NCBI RefSeq assembly: GCF_030373185.1
Contig: NZ_JAUCZH010000004.1
Coordinates: 495,041-559,040, forward strand
DNA length: 64,000 bases
Source: Tabrizicola sp.
GTDB taxonomy: Bacteria; Pseudomonadota; Alphaproteobacteria; Rhodobacterales; Rhodobacteraceae
Direction of reading: 5' to 3'
How positions within the stretch are numbered: the first letter of the stretch is position 1; each line of letters starts with the position of its first letter. Shown in pieces: positions 54,098 through 63,451 of the stretch. The position numbers were made by a program, and so were the translations under genes. The notes under the pieces were generated by a model. It ran no database searches, was not told the origin of the DNA, and was given only the letters and a program-made list of their open reading frames with translations.

Positions 54098-55351
54098 ATG
54101 GCCGAGGCGACCCCGACACTTCTGACTACTGCCGATGGCCGCCCGCTGAAGGCAGCTCTTGCCGAGGCGCAGGTCCGCGCCAAGCGCCGGGCCTTCCTGC
54201 TGGTCTTGCCGCTGCTGGCCTTTGTCCTGCTGACCTTCCTTGTGCCGATCGGCTACATGCTGAAACGGTCCTTCGAACATGACGGCTTTGCCAATTCCGC
54301 CCCGGCGCTGCGGGCATGGTTCGCGGAAAACCCCGGCTTTGATCCCGCCGATCCACCCGAGGCGGCCTATGCCGCGCTGGTCGATGATCTGGCGCGAATG
54401 CAGGTTGAACGGACCACCGGCATTGCCGGAACCCGGGTCAATTATTCCGTTTCCGGCACGATCAGCCTGTTCAAGGCTGGCGCCCGCGCCGCAGCCGACC
54501 TTCAGCCCCCCTTCAAGGAGGCGCTTCTTGCCGCCGATGCCAAATGGGGCAGTCCGGCGCTTTGGCGTGGGATGGAATCGGCCAGCCATGTCTACACGCC
54601 GGAATTCTATCTGGTGGCCGCCGACCGCAAGCTGACGGATGAAGGCTGGGCGCGGGGCGAGGACAAGGAGCGGATCTATCTTTACCTGTTCTTCAAGACC
54701 TTCCTGATCTCTGGCATCATCACGGTGTTGTGCCTACTTCTGGCCTTTCCGGTCGCGCACCTGCTGGCAACCTTGCCGATGGCAAAATCTGCGCTCTTGA
54801 TGATTCTGGTGCTGTTGCCGTTCTGGACCTCGCTTCTGGTGCGCACGACCTCGTGGATCGTGCTGTTGCAGGAACAGGGTGTGGTCAACAACATGCTTGT
54901 TGCCATGGGGCTGGTGGATGACAAGGGTCGGTTGTCGATGATGTACAACATGACCGGTACCATCGTCGCGATGACCCATGTGCTTCTGCCCTTCATGATC
55001 CTGCCGCTCTATTCGGTGATGAAGGTGATCCCGCCAAGCTACGCCCGTGCCGCCCGCAGCCTTGGTGCGACGTCCTGGACGACCTTCCGCCGGGTCTACC
55101 TGCCGCAGACGCTGCCCGGAATTGCGGCGGGGTCGCTTCTGGTCTTCATTCTTGCGGTTGGCTACTACATCACGCCTGCACTTGTCGGCGGCGCGGATGG
55201 CCAGCTGATTTCCAACCTGATCGCGTTCCACATGTCGAAGTCGAACTGGTCATTGGCCGCAGCCATTGCCGCGATGCTCTTGGCCGCGATCCTGGCGCTT
55301 TACTGGATTTATGACCGGCTCGTCGGCATCGACCGCCTGAAGTTCGGCTGA
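54098..55351 (+). CDS. potB: ABC transporter permease, PotB type, with an enlarged periplasmic loop
   Basis: Inner membrane permease with six transmembrane segments. The EAA loop region contains YARAARSLGATSWTTFRRVYLPQTLPGIAAG (in parts), and other landmarks are FLISGIITVLCLLLAFPVAHLLATLP and LPFWTSLLVRTTSWIVLLQ. The protein has 417 residues compared with about 285 for E. coli PotB. The excess is an insertion of about 140 residues between the first and second membrane segments (from KRSFEHDGFANSAPALRAWF to EDKERIYLYLFF), in the periplasm. It is followed 13 bases later by the second permease. Confidence 0.88.
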   Translation: MAEATPTLLTTADGRPLKAALAEAQVRAKRRAFLLVLPLLAFVLLTFLVPIGYMLKRSFEHDGFANSAPALRAWFAENPGFDPADPPEAAYAALVDDLARMQVERTTGIAGTRVNYSVSGTISLFKAGARAAADLQPPFKEALLAADAKWGSPALWRGMESASHVYTPEFYLVAADRKLTDEGWARGEDKERIYLYLFFKTFLISGIITVLCLLLAFPVAHLLATLPMAKSALLMILVLLPFWTSLLVRTTSWIVLLQEQGVVNNMLVAMGLVDDKGRLSMMYNMTGTIVAMTHVLLPFMILPLYSVMKVIPPSYARAARSLGATSWTTFRRVYLPQTLPGIAAGSLLVFILAVGYYITPALVGGADGQLISNLIAFHMSKSNWSLAAAIAAMLLAAILALYWIYDRLVGIDRLKFG

Positions 55352-55364
55352 GGAGACGGAACCG

Positions 55365-56336
55365 ATGGCCCTGCCAACCTATGCCTCGCCGCTGGAACGC
55401 GTATGGTATTACACCTACCGGGTGATCTGCGTTCTGATCTTCGTGTTCCTGATCTCGCCGATCCTTGTGGTCATTCCGCTGTCGTTCAACGCCGAGCCCT
55501 ATTTCACCTTTACCGAACGGATGCTGACCTTCGATCCCGATGGCTACAGCACGCGCTGGTATGACGCGCTTCTGACCCTTGGCCACCCGAACGCTGATGG
55601 GCCACGCGATTCACTGTGGTGGAGCCAGGTCTGGGAACGGGCGACATGGGTACAGGCGGCCAAGAACTCGTTCTGGGTCGGGCTTTGGGCGACCATTCTG
55701 GCGACCACTCTGGGTACCATCGCAGCGCTGGGGCTGTCGCGGCCGGAAATGCCTTATCGCCGGCTGATCATGGCGCTGCTGATTTCGCCGATGATCGTGC
55801 CGATCATCATCATCGCGGTCGGCATGAGCTTTTTCTACGCCCAGGCCTGCGTGCCGCCCGGAGGCGCGTTGGAGTCGACGGTGGGGCTTTTCCTGTCGGA
55901 AAAGGGCTGCCTTGCAAACTCGCACCTTGGGGTGATCGTCGCCCATGCCGTCCTTGGCATTCCCTTTGTCATCATTACGGTGACGGCCACGTTATCGGGC
56001 TTTGACCAGTCCCTGATCCGCGCCGCGCAATCGATGGGGGCGAACCCGCGCACGGTGTTTTTCAAGGTGATCATGCCGCTGATCCTGCCGGGGGTGATTT
56101 CGGGCGCGCTCTTTGCCTTCGTCACTTCGTTTGACGAGGTGGTCGCGGTCCTGTTCATCGCCGGGCCGGACCAGCAAACCATCCCGCGGCAGATGTTCAA
56201 CGGTATCCGCGAGGCGATCAGCCCGGCCATTCTGGCGGTGGCGACGATCCTGGTGGTGATCTCGACCCTGCTTCTGGCGACGGTGGAATTGCTGCGCCGC
56301 CGGTCAGACCGGTTGCGGGGGGTGACGGGCCGCTAA
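55365..56336 (+). CDS. potC: ABC transporter permease, PotC type, with two periplasmic insertions
   Basis: Second permease of the transporter, 323 residues. Six transmembrane segments are visible, for example VICVLIFVFLISPILVVIPLSF and GLWATILATTLGTIAALGLS. The EAA region is SLIRAAQSMGANPRTVFFKVIMPLILPGVISGALF (in parts). Two inserts relative to PotC (GHPNADGPRDSLWWSQVWERA, and AQACVPPGGALESTVGLFLSEKGCLANSHLG in pieces) lie in periplasmic loops. The second holds two cysteines that could form a disulfide. Its stop overlaps the convergent AEC transporter gene by four bases (CTAA). Confidence 0.88.
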   Translation: MALPTYASPLERVWYYTYRVICVLIFVFLISPILVVIPLSFNAEPYFTFTERMLTFDPDGYSTRWYDALLTLGHPNADGPRDSLWWSQVWERATWVQAAKNSFWVGLWATILATTLGTIAALGLSRPEMPYRRLIMALLISPMIVPIIIIAVGMSFFYAQACVPPGGALESTVGLFLSEKGCLANSHLGVIVAHAVLGIPFVIITVTATLSGFDQSLIRAAQSMGANPRTVFFKVIMPLILPGVISGALFAFVTSFDEVVAVLFIAGPDQQTIPRQMFNGIREAISPAILAVATILVVISTLLLATVELLRRRSDRLRGVTGR

Positions 56337-57271
56337 GGCAGGATCTGCAACCAGCCCCAGACCGACACGATGGACAGCGCCGTTGCCACCAGCACCGCCG
56401 AGGCGTTGACCCGTTTGGCCACCCCGAAGAGATGGGCGAACATGTAGGCATTGACCCCCGGCGCCATCGCGGCAGTGACAACGGCTGACCGCATCCCGTC
56501 ACGGTCCAGATCGAAAACATGCTGGCCCAGAAGCCATGTCAGCCCCGGGTGCAGGATCAGCGAACAGCCACAGATCATTGCAATGGTCGCCCGGTCGCCT
56601 TCGGTCCGGTAACGGACAAGGACACCCCCAAGGCCAAAAAGCGCAGTCGGGATCGCGGTAGAGGCGATCATGTCGACGGCGGCGGACAGAGGGGCGTAAA
56701 GCCCCAAGCCCGCCAGATTGACCACAAAGCCAAGCGCGATGCCGATCACAAGGGGCTGGGTGCCGATCGCCCGGCCGATCTTGAGGCTCAACGACCCGGG
56801 TGACACCCCATAGCCGCGCACCCTCGCCCATTCCATCATCGCAATCCCGAAGGCGTAAAACAACGGCGCGTGGATCGAGATGATGGCGTAATTGCCGACC
56901 AACGCCCCGGAGCCGAAGGCGCGTTCGGTGATCGGCAGACCAAGGAGGAGCGAGTTTGAAAACAGGCAGGCAAAGCCGATCGCCACAGCATCGGTCAGGG
57001 GCCGCTTGAAGACCACAAGCGCGCCGGTCATGCCGACAGCAAAACTTGCGAAGGCTGCGATGTAGAATGACAGCATCAGCGCCGGGTTGAAGGCCGATCC
57101 AAGGTCAAGCCCGGCGATGGACCGAAACAACAGGCACGGCACGGCAAAGTTCTGCGCATAGCGCATCACCCCGTCCACGGCACTTTCGCCGAACAGCCCC
57201 CGTTTTGCGGCGGCGTAGCCGAAGCCGATGATCAGGAAGACCGGGAGGATGACGTCGAGGAGCGCGCTCAA
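56333..57271 (-). CDS. AEC family (auxin efflux carrier-like) transporter
   Basis: A 312-residue membrane protein with about ten hydrophobic segments. Family landmarks are VILPVFLIIGFGYAAAKRG, FAVPCLLFRSIAG, GFACLFSNSLLLGLPI, TAIPTALFGLGGVLV and the late APGVNAYMFAHLFGV. AEC members export organic acids or other small anions such as malonate or malate. The substrate is not predictable. The start is a TTG at 57271, weakly supported. It is convergent with potC with a four-base overlap, and its upstream spacer carries a hairpin shared with the metallo-beta-lactamase gene. Nearest genes on its strand belong to the tatD operon, but the hairpin suggests it is separate. Confidence 0.85.
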   Translation of the reverse strand: MSALLDVILPVFLIIGFGYAAAKRGLFGESAVDGVMRYAQNFAVPCLLFRSIAGLDLGSAFNPALMLSFYIAAFASFAVGMTGALVVFKRPLTDAVAIGFACLFSNSLLLGLPITERAFGSGALVGNYAIISIHAPLFYAFGIAMMEWARVRGYGVSPGSLSLKIGRAIGTQPLVIGIALGFVVNLAGLGLYAPLSAAVDMIASTAIPTALFGLGGVLVRYRTEGDRATIAMICGCSLILHPGLTWLLGQHVFDLDRDGMRSAVVTAAMAPGVNAYMFAHLFGVAKRVNASAVLVATALSIVSVWGWLQILP

Positions 57272-57283
57272 TTGATCCGCAGA

Positions 57284-57304
57284 GCGGGGGTTTCACACCC
57301 CCGC
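57284..57304 (-). terminator. Hairpin downstream of the metallo-beta-lactamase fold gene
   Basis: GCGGGGGT (57284-57291) pairs with ACCCCCGC (57297-57304) around a five-base loop. It lies between the MBL-fold gene and the AEC gene on the minus strand. The adjacent ATATTTTCTCAGAGAGGAAGA resembles the stretch near 7560 in the purD-lysC spacer. Confidence 0.65.
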
Positions 57305-57343
57305 ACCCCCGTGGGATATTTTCTCAGAGAGGAAGATTGAAGA

Positions 57344-58141
57344 TCAGTCATCATAGGTGACTGTCATTCCGTCGTAGGCCGGAACGACATGGGGCGGCAG
57401 TTCGGCAAGAAGCGTGTCGTGGTCAAGGTCGATGTGCATGTTGGTCAGCACCGCGCGGGCAGGCTGTGCGCGGGCGATCCAGTCCAGCGTCATGGCAAGA
57501 TGGGCATGGGTCGGGTGCGGCTTGCGGCGCAGGGCGTCGACGATCCAGCAATCGAGGCCGTCCAGCAGCGGCCAGCTTTCTTCGGGGATTGCGACGGCAT
57601 CGGGCAGGTAGGCCAGTGGGCCGATGCGGTAGCCAAGTGCGTCCATGCTGCCATGCTCGGCGCGGAAGGGGGTCAGCGTGATCGGGCCACCATCTCCCGT
57701 GACCGTCACCGGGCCGTCAAGCGAGAGAAGATCAAGGATGGGCGGATAGGGTGAACCTGCTGGCTGGACAAAGGCATAGCCGAAGCGCGACAGCAGGGAT
57801 TCCTGCGTCGGGCCATCGGCCCAGATCGGCAGGCGGCGGTTCAGGTTGAAGACGATCTGGCGCAGATCGTCGATCCCGTGCATGTGGTCGGCATGGCTGT
57901 GGGTGTAGACCACGGCATCAAGCGTGCCGACGCCCGCGTCAAGGAGCTGGTCGCGCATGTCGGGCGAGGTGTCGATCAGGACGCGGGTCGTGCCAGCCCC
58001 GGTTTCGCGGGTGACCAGAAGCGAGCAGCGGCGGCGGCGGTTCTTCGGGTTTGCCGGGTCGCATGCGCCCCAGTCGCCGCCAAGGCGTGGCACGCCACCC
58101 GATGACCCGCAGCCAAGGATGGTGAACGCCAGCCGCGCCAT
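57344..58141 (-). CDS. Metallo-beta-lactamase fold hydrolase, PhnP-like
   Basis: A 265-residue cytoplasmic hydrolase. Motifs are GCGSSGGVPRLGG, LIDTSPDMRDQLL, the metal site YTHSHADHMHGIDDLR, and late His positions in MHIDLDHDTLLAEL. The N-terminal GCGSSGG and the THSHADH arrangement match PhnP-like phosphodiesterases and related pyrroloquinoline-type hydrolases. It overlaps the stop of tatD by one base (TGATG), so the two are translated together. It is the last gene of the SPOR-dacC-tmk-holB-tatD operon order; the hairpin beyond it supports that. Substrate unknown. Confidence 0.88.
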   Translation of the reverse strand: MARLAFTILGCGSSGGVPRLGGDWGACDPANPKNRRRRCSLLVTRETGAGTTRVLIDTSPDMRDQLLDAGVGTLDAVVYTHSHADHMHGIDDLRQIVFNLNRRLPIWADGPTQESLLSRFGYAFVQPAGSPYPPILDLLSLDGPVTVTGDGGPITLTPFRAEHGSMDALGYRIGPLAYLPDAVAIPEESWPLLDGLDCWIVDALRRKPHPTHAHLAMTLDWIARAQPARAVLTNMHIDLDHDTLLAELPPHVVPAYDGMTVTYDD

Positions 58142-58962
58142 CACGCAGCCGCCTTTGCTGGCCGGGCGCGGGTGAAAAGCCGGTCGAAGTTGGCGGTGGT
58201 CCGGGCGGCGAAATCTTCCAGCGTCAGGCCAAAGACCGGGGCCATGGCCCGTGCGGTATGGGCGACAAAGGCGGGTTCGTTGCGCTTGCCGCGATGGGGT
58301 GGCGGGGCAAGGTAGGGGCTGTCGGTTTCCAAAAGCAGCCGGTCCAGCGGTGCGGCGACGAAGATATCGCGCAGCGCCTGACTTTTGGGGAATGCCGCGA
58401 TACCCGAGATCGAAAGGTAAAAGCCCATCTCCAGCGCCGCTTCGGCCAGACGAGGGCCGGATGAAAAGCAATGCATCACACAAGAGTAGGGCTGTCTTGC
58501 CATGCCTTCGGCAAGGATCGTCTCCATGTCCTCATCGGCGTCGCGGGCGTGAATGATCAGCGGCAGACCGGTCGCCTGCGCCGCCTCGATATGGAGGCGC
58601 AGCGAGGTTTGCTGGATGGCCTTGCTGTCGGCGGTGTAATGGTAATCTAGGCCCGTCTCACCGATCCCGACAAGGCGCGGGTGGCGGGCAAGGGCGACAA
58701 ACTCGTCCACGGTGGCAAGGGGTTCTTCTGCCGCGCTCATCGGATGGGTGCCGGCGGCGTAGTAAACCTGCGGGTGGGCCTCGGCTATGGCACGGACGAT
58801 TGGTTCGTTACGCAAGCGGGTGCAGATGGTGACCATGCGGTTGACGCCTGCTGCCACTGCGCGCGCAATCACGCCGACATGGTCGGCGGCAAGGTCGGGA
58901 AAGTCGAGATGACAATGACTGTCGACCAGATCGGGCAGGGTGGGGGATGCTGTGTTTGCCAC
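58141..58962 (-). CDS. tatD: TatD family metal-dependent DNase
   Basis: A 273-residue cytoplasmic amidohydrolase-fold enzyme with 3'-5' exonuclease/DNase activity in studied relatives. The metal ligands lie in DSHCHLDFP, GETGLDYHY, LIIHARDADEDM, and LLETDSPYLAP; RGKRNEPAFV follows as the family motif. Start at 58962 is preceded by AGAGGTAACTCCCCCCGTGG on the coding strand. It is separated from holB by only a few bases and overlaps the MBL-fold gene by one base. Confidence 0.95.
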   Translation of the reverse strand: MANTASPTLPDLVDSHCHLDFPDLAADHVGVIARAVAAGVNRMVTICTRLRNEPIVRAIAEAHPQVYYAAGTHPMSAAEEPLATVDEFVALARHPRLVGIGETGLDYHYTADSKAIQQTSLRLHIEAAQATGLPLIIHARDADEDMETILAEGMARQPYSCVMHCFSSGPRLAEAALEMGFYLSISGIAAFPKSQALRDIFVAAPLDRLLLETDSPYLAPPPHRGKRNEPAFVAHTARAMAPVFGLTLEDFAARTTANFDRLFTRARPAKAAA

Positions 58963-58970
58963 GGGGGGAG

Positions 58971-60107
58971 TTACCTCTGGGCGAGGGAACCCGCCGTCTC
59001 GTCGACCTTCAGGAGCATATCCATCAGAAGCGCGGCAGGGTCAAGATTGACTGCCTTGCCCCGCCTTGCGCGTGCCGAAAGGCTTTGCGCAAGATCAGCC
59101 CAGGCACGGGCGGCAGTGGGGTTCGGCGACAGGCGGGACAGCAGGGTTGCCTCACCCGGGGCGGCCTCGGGGACGGGGTGGCCGGTGACACCGTGGCGGG
59201 CAAGGCGGGCAAGCAAAAGGTCGATCAGGGTGACCAGCAGATCGAAGGTTTCAGCCTGACCCTTCCCCGCCGCCAGTTCGGCAAGCGCAAGGGCTTGTGG
59301 CCGATCCATCCGGGGCAGGGTGGCAAACAGGCGCACAAGGGCGGTGTAAAGCTTCAGCCCGTCAAGGTTGGTCATGCGGAAGGCCTCGCCCACCGATCCG
59401 GTGGACAGTTCGGCCAGTGCCGCGCGGTCTTCGGGTGCGACCTCCCCCCCGGCTTGTGTCAGAGCATCGGCAAGGTCTTGTGGCCCGAGTGGTGACAGGC
59501 GCAGCTCGCGGCAGCGCGACCGGATGGTGGGCAAAAGTCGAGCGGGTTGATGTGCGACAAGGAAAAGCGTGACGTTGGCGGGCGGTTCTTCCAGCAATTT
59601 CAAAAGCGCATTGGCCGAGGCGGTGTTCATCTCGTCAAGGCTGTCAATGATCGCGGTGCGCCTGCCGCCATCCGCAGCAGACAGCGCGAAGAAGGATTTC
59701 ATCTTGCGCACCTCATCGACCGAGATGACCTGGGATAGCGCGGTTTCCTTGTCATTCGGCCCGCGGCGCAGCAGGAAGTTTCGCGGCTCGGCCAGTTGCA
59801 ACAAGCGCCGGGCCACGGGGTGGCTTGGCGGGATATCAATCGTGTCTGGCGGCGGGGCTGCGAACATGCCGCCGTCATCTTCGGGCGTGGCCAGCAGAAA
59901 GCGGGCAAGACGCCATGCAAGCGTGGCCTTGCCGGTGCCTTTGGGGCCGGTGATCATCCAGGCGTGATGGAGCCTGCCTGTGGCGAAAGCGGCAAGAAAA
60001 TCCGCTTCTTGTGCGGCATGGCCGAACAGCCCTTGCGTCGCGCGCGGGTGGGGGGCGCCTTCAAGGCGGTCGGGTTCGGGCAAGGGATCGGACTTCGCGT
60101 CAGCCAT
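58971..60107 (-). CDS. holB: DNA polymerase III subunit delta prime
   Basis: Clamp-loader component. The 378-residue protein starts at 60107 (MADAKSDPLPEPDR); the frame continues further upstream without homology. Walker A is GPKGTGKAT, followed by VDEVRKMKSFFALSA, IIDSLDEMNTASANALLKLLEEPP and the sensor region TIRSRCRELRL. The zinc-binding cysteines found in E. coli delta prime are absent, as in other alphaproteobacteria. It lies between tmk and tatD on the same strand, the standard order. About 165 bases separate it from tmk; no gene is seen there. Confidence 0.94.
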   Translation of the reverse strand: MADAKSDPLPEPDRLEGAPHPRATQGLFGHAAQEADFLAAFATGRLHHAWMITGPKGTGKATLAWRLARFLLATPEDDGGMFAAPPPDTIDIPPSHPVARRLLQLAEPRNFLLRRGPNDKETALSQVISVDEVRKMKSFFALSAADGGRRTAIIDSLDEMNTASANALLKLLEEPPANVTLFLVAHQPARLLPTIRSRCRELRLSPLGPQDLADALTQAGGEVAPEDRAALAELSTGSVGEAFRMTNLDGLKLYTALVRLFATLPRMDRPQALALAELAAGKGQAETFDLLVTLIDLLLARLARHGVTGHPVPEAAPGEATLLSRLSPNPTAARAWADLAQSLSARARRGKAVNLDPAALLMDMLLKVDETAGSLAQR

Positions 60108-60272
60108 GGGGCGCAGATTGCACAGGGTTGGGGGCAGGGGGAAGGGGGCGGCGGTTGATCTTGCCACTTCATTCCGCGCGAAAACCGCCACTCTTGCATC
60201 GTGACGAACCCCGGCAGGGCCGTCGAGGGGGCTCGATGTCCCCGAAACGGCGGCACTTCAAGGCGGCGGCTT

Positions 60273-60890
60273 TCAAGCCAAATGGGTTTGCATTGCTTTC
60301 CAGACCCGATCTGCCACGGTATCGGCGTCCGCATCGGCGTCGATCACGCGGAAGCGCTGGTGGCGGGCGGCCAGTGCAAGGAACCCCGCGCGGGCTTTTT
60401 GCTGGAAGGCAAGTCCCATGTCCTCGAACCGCAGTTCGGTTCCTGCGCGGGCGGTAGCGCGGGCCAGACCAGTTGCAGGGTCAAGGTCGAAAAGAAGGGT
60501 GAGGTCGGGTTCCACCCCGATCATCAGGTCATGCAATCGGTCCACGGTGGCTGACAGATCGCCCCGGGTGATGCCCTGAAAAATCCGGGTTGAATCGGCA
60601 AACCGGTCGGTGATCACGATTTCTCCGCGGGCCAGAGCCGGGCGAATGGTTTTTTCCAGATGGTCGCGGCGGGCGGCGGTGAAAAGGAGGATTTCGGTTT
60701 CTGCCGACCAGCGGTCCGGGTCACCCTCCAGCACCAGGCGGCGGATTTCCTCGGCCCCCGGACTGCCCCCGGGTTCGCGGGTCAGGGTGACTGCATGCCC
60801 CTCTTGGCGCAGCCTCTGGGCAAGGCGGCGGGCCTGAGTTGATTTGCCTGACCCGTCAATGCCTTCAAAGCTGAGGAAAAGCTCGGACAT
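60273..60890 (-). CDS. tmk: Thymidylate kinase
   Basis: Phosphorylates dTMP to dTDP. The 205-residue protein begins LFLSFEGIDGSGKSTQARRLA with the P-loop, and the DRFADST substrate motif (ITDRFADSTRIFQG) follows. The LID region and C-terminal helices (RHQRFRVIDAD) complete it. The start codon follows the dacC stop directly, so it is coupled to dacC. holB is the next gene downstream. Confidence 0.96.
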   Translation of the reverse strand: MSELFLSFEGIDGSGKSTQARRLAQRLRQEGHAVTLTREPGGSPGAEEIRRLVLEGDPDRWSAETEILLFTAARRDHLEKTIRPALARGEIVITDRFADSTRIFQGITRGDLSATVDRLHDLMIGVEPDLTLLFDLDPATGLARATARAGTELRFEDMGLAFQQKARAGFLALAARHQRFRVIDADADADTVADRVWKAMQTHLA

Positions 60891-62063
60891 TCAGCTGGCC
60901 GGCAACCCAAAGTAGCGGCCATAAAGCGACCAGCCAGCGGCCGTGACGCGCCGCAAGAAGCCGGCCTTGCCGACATCGGCCTCTGCCACCAGGGCGAAGC
61001 GGCGGTCGGGCAGGTCCGGGACATGGACGATCAGTTCAGCAACGGCTGTTCCAGCCCGGACCGGGGCGATCAGGGGGCCTTTGTAGACCACCTCGGCGGA
61101 CATGCCCCCCTGCACCAGCGCGGGGACCAGAAGCCGCACATCCTCGGCGGGAATGAGGCCGACGGTGTCGGCATCGCCCAGATAGACCTCGGCCTCGGCC
61201 ACGCGGACACCTGTCCGGGCGACGGTCTTTTCGGAAAACTGCCGGAAGGCCCAGGCAACAATGCGCTCTGCCTCTTCGGCGCGGGCCTTTTCGGATGGCA
61301 AGCCGGTGATGGCGAAAATCACCCGACGGTCACCCTGTCTTGCGCTACCGACAAGGCCGTACCCAGCTTCCTGGGTATGGCCGGTCTTCAGCCCGTCCGA
61401 ACCGATCCCAAGCTTCAGAAGCGGGTTGCGGTTGAAGCGGTTGTCTGGCGCCCGGTTCTTGTAGTCGTACTCCGTCTCGGCGAAGATCGTGTAGTAGTCC
61501 GGGAAGTCCTCGATCAGGTGCTGGGCAAGGATTCCAAGGTCACGCATCGACATGCGGTGGTCCGGGTGCGGCCAGCCGCTCGAATTCGCAAGGGTACTTG
61601 AAGTCATCCCAAGCGCCCGCGCACGCTCGGTCATCTGGGCGGCAAAGGCTTCTTCGGTGCCGGCAAGCCCTTCTGCCACCACGACACAGGCATCGTTCCC
61701 GGAATTCACGATCATGCCGTGAATCAGGTCACTCACCGTGGGTCTATCCGTTTCCTGCAAAAACATCGTCGAGCCACCCATCGCCTTGGCGCGCGAGGAT
61801 ACGGCAAATTCCGTCTCCATCGTCACGCGCCCGTCGCGGAGCGCTTCAAACAGCATGTTGATGGTCATCAGCTTCGACATGGAGGCAGGGGGCAGGGGGG
61901 CGTCCGCGTTCTTGTCCATCAGGACCGTCTGGGTCGTCATGTCATAGACCCATGCTGCGCTGGCGGCTGTTTCGAAAGCGCGCGCCGGCAGGGCGGCAAG
62001 CGCGATTGCAAGGCAGGCAAGAAGGGAGCGCAGATGTCTGATCATTGGACGCTTCAGGGTCAT
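60891..62063 (-). CDS. dacC: D-alanyl-D-alanine carboxypeptidase (PBP5/6 type)
   Basis: Trims the terminal D-alanine from peptidoglycan pentapeptides in the periplasm. The 390-residue protein has a signal peptide (LLACLAIALAALPARAFE). The SxxK motif is SMSKLM, SxN is SGN in IVNSGNDACV, and the KTG motif is in GLKTGHTQEAGYG. The C-terminal beta domain (DTVGLIPAEDVRLLVP) is present, followed by a membrane-associated helix (LYGRYFGL). The start at 62063 overlaps the stop of the SPOR gene (ATGA). Also possible at 62045 (MIRHLRS). It is upstream of tmk. Confidence 0.93.
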   Translation of the reverse strand: MTLKRPMIRHLRSLLACLAIALAALPARAFETAASAAWVYDMTTQTVLMDKNADAPLPPASMSKLMTINMLFEALRDGRVTMETEFAVSSRAKAMGGSTMFLQETDRPTVSDLIHGMIVNSGNDACVVVAEGLAGTEEAFAAQMTERARALGMTSSTLANSSGWPHPDHRMSMRDLGILAQHLIEDFPDYYTIFAETEYDYKNRAPDNRFNRNPLLKLGIGSDGLKTGHTQEAGYGLVGSARQGDRRVIFAITGLPSEKARAEEAERIVAWAFRQFSEKTVARTGVRVAEAEVYLGDADTVGLIPAEDVRLLVPALVQGGMSAEVVYKGPLIAPVRAGTAVAELIVHVPDLPDRRFALVAEADVGKAGFLRRVTAAGWSLYGRYFGLPAS

Positions 62064-63208
62064 TTCAGGAAATAGGCATCGGCAAAGCCCGCTGCCTTGA
62101 TGGATGCAAGCATGGCTTCATCGCCAAGGGCAACAACCCCCCAGACTACCTTGCCGTTGGTCTCGGACTTGCGCGGCTGGGCGCTTACCCCGATCTTTGC
62201 CAAAGCCTCCACGGCGCGTGCCGCGTTTTCCTCTTTCGAGAACGAGGCGACCATGATCGATCTTCCGGCCGCTACGGCTGCCGTGGGGGCCTCTGTTGCC
62301 GAGGCTTCCGCCGCGGCAGCGGCTTCTTCCGCCCTTTGCTGTCTGCGGGTCTTCACAGGCTCTGGCTTTGCTACCGGTTCGGCCGCAACCGTTGCTGGTA
62401 TCGGCGCAGAACCCGCATCAATCGGCGCCGTCTCTACGGCAACGACCCCGGCACCCTCGGCAGAGGCCGCAGGTTCCATGCTTGCGGCGGCGGCAGTTGC
62501 AGCCGCTGCCTTCTTTGCTTCGCGGGCAGCCTTGGCTTCGGCCCGGCGCTCTTTCCATGTCTTGCGCGCGGGCGGCTCCTCTGCGGCAGGCTCGGCTGTG
62601 GCAGGCTCGGCTCCATCCGGCAGGGCCGCGGTTTCCGGGTCTTTCGCCTTGTCAGGCTCCGGGCTTAAGGTTTCGCCAACCGAATCCGCGGCAGCGAGTG
62701 CGGCGGTTGTAGCCGCAGCGGTGGCGGCCGCTTCCGAACTGTCGGCGTCGTCGGCAATCTCTGGTTCCGGGGCGGCGGCTTCCTTGACAACCTCGCGGCG
62801 CAGCGCGGTCACCTGGATCTGGGTCGGCTGACCGGCAAGCATCCCCAGCGCCTCTGCCGCATCTGATGACATTTGCAGCGTAGGACCGGGATTGTCGCGC
62901 TCACGCCTGAACAAGGCCCCCGTGACAGATTTTCCGGTAGCCGGGTTGAACATCACCACCCGCTCCGGGTCTGTCGCGTTGGGCGAGGCAACCCAGATGC
63001 CACCCAGCGAAGGGCGGCCATCCCAAAGGGCGCTGTCGGTTGTCTGGAACACTTCTGGCGCTTCGATGTCAGCCCCGGTGCCGGACTTGGCCGGGACCGC
63101 TGGGGCCGATGTTGTGCCAGATCCGGTTCCCGAACCTTCCACGCAGCCCATAAGAACCCCTGCTGTTGCCAGAGTGAACATCATGTGCCGAAGTGCTGCC
63201 TGTGCCAT
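62060..63208 (-). CDS. Lipoprotein with RlpA-like and SPOR domains
   Basis: A 382-residue exported protein. The N-terminus has a lipobox-like segment (LATAGVLMGCVEG), suggesting a lipoprotein. Residues about 60-140 (SLGGIWVASPNAT, VVMFNPATGKSVTGALFRRE, TLQMSSDAAEALGMLAGQPTQIQVTALR) resemble the double-psi barrel of RlpA, though without the catalytic aspartate pattern being clear. A long Ala/Glu/Pro-rich linker (about 145-305, with KTWKERRAEAKAAREAKKAA) follows, then a C-terminal SPOR domain (IMVASFSKEENAARAVEALAKIGVSA). SPOR domains bind denuded glycan at division sites. It heads the dacC operon, in keeping with septal wall metabolism. Repeats make its linker prone to length variation. Confidence 0.82.
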   Translation of the reverse strand: MAQAALRHMMFTLATAGVLMGCVEGSGTGSGTTSAPAVPAKSGTGADIEAPEVFQTTDSALWDGRPSLGGIWVASPNATDPERVVMFNPATGKSVTGALFRRERDNPGPTLQMSSDAAEALGMLAGQPTQIQVTALRREVVKEAAAPEPEIADDADSSEAAATAAATTAALAAADSVGETLSPEPDKAKDPETAALPDGAEPATAEPAAEEPPARKTWKERRAEAKAAREAKKAAAATAAAASMEPAASAEGAGVVAVETAPIDAGSAPIPATVAAEPVAKPEPVKTRRQQRAEEAAAAAEASATEAPTAAVAAGRSIMVASFSKEENAARAVEALAKIGVSAQPRKSETNGKVVWGVVALGDEAMLASIKAAGFADAYFLK

Positions 63209-63451
63209 CTTCCGCCCTCAAAACCGCGCAGTCTGAACGCCGCGCTTCTCGTTGCCCCGCCTGTCCGGAGGTGCTGCCACCCGAGCTTTGTCGCCCTTGT
63301 CCGGTCCAGGCACGCATGCCATTAGCATAATCATACCGGCTTGTGGGGCCGGTGGAAAGGGCAGAGGCGGGCTGGCCCCTTCACGATCAGCGGATTTCGC
63401 CCTTTATGCTCCCTTTCAGAATCACTTGCCTGCACATATGTCGCGATTGTC

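Noticed and set aside
60108..60191. N-terminal extension of holB to 60191
   Set aside because: The 28 added residues have no homology and the internal start is the conserved one.
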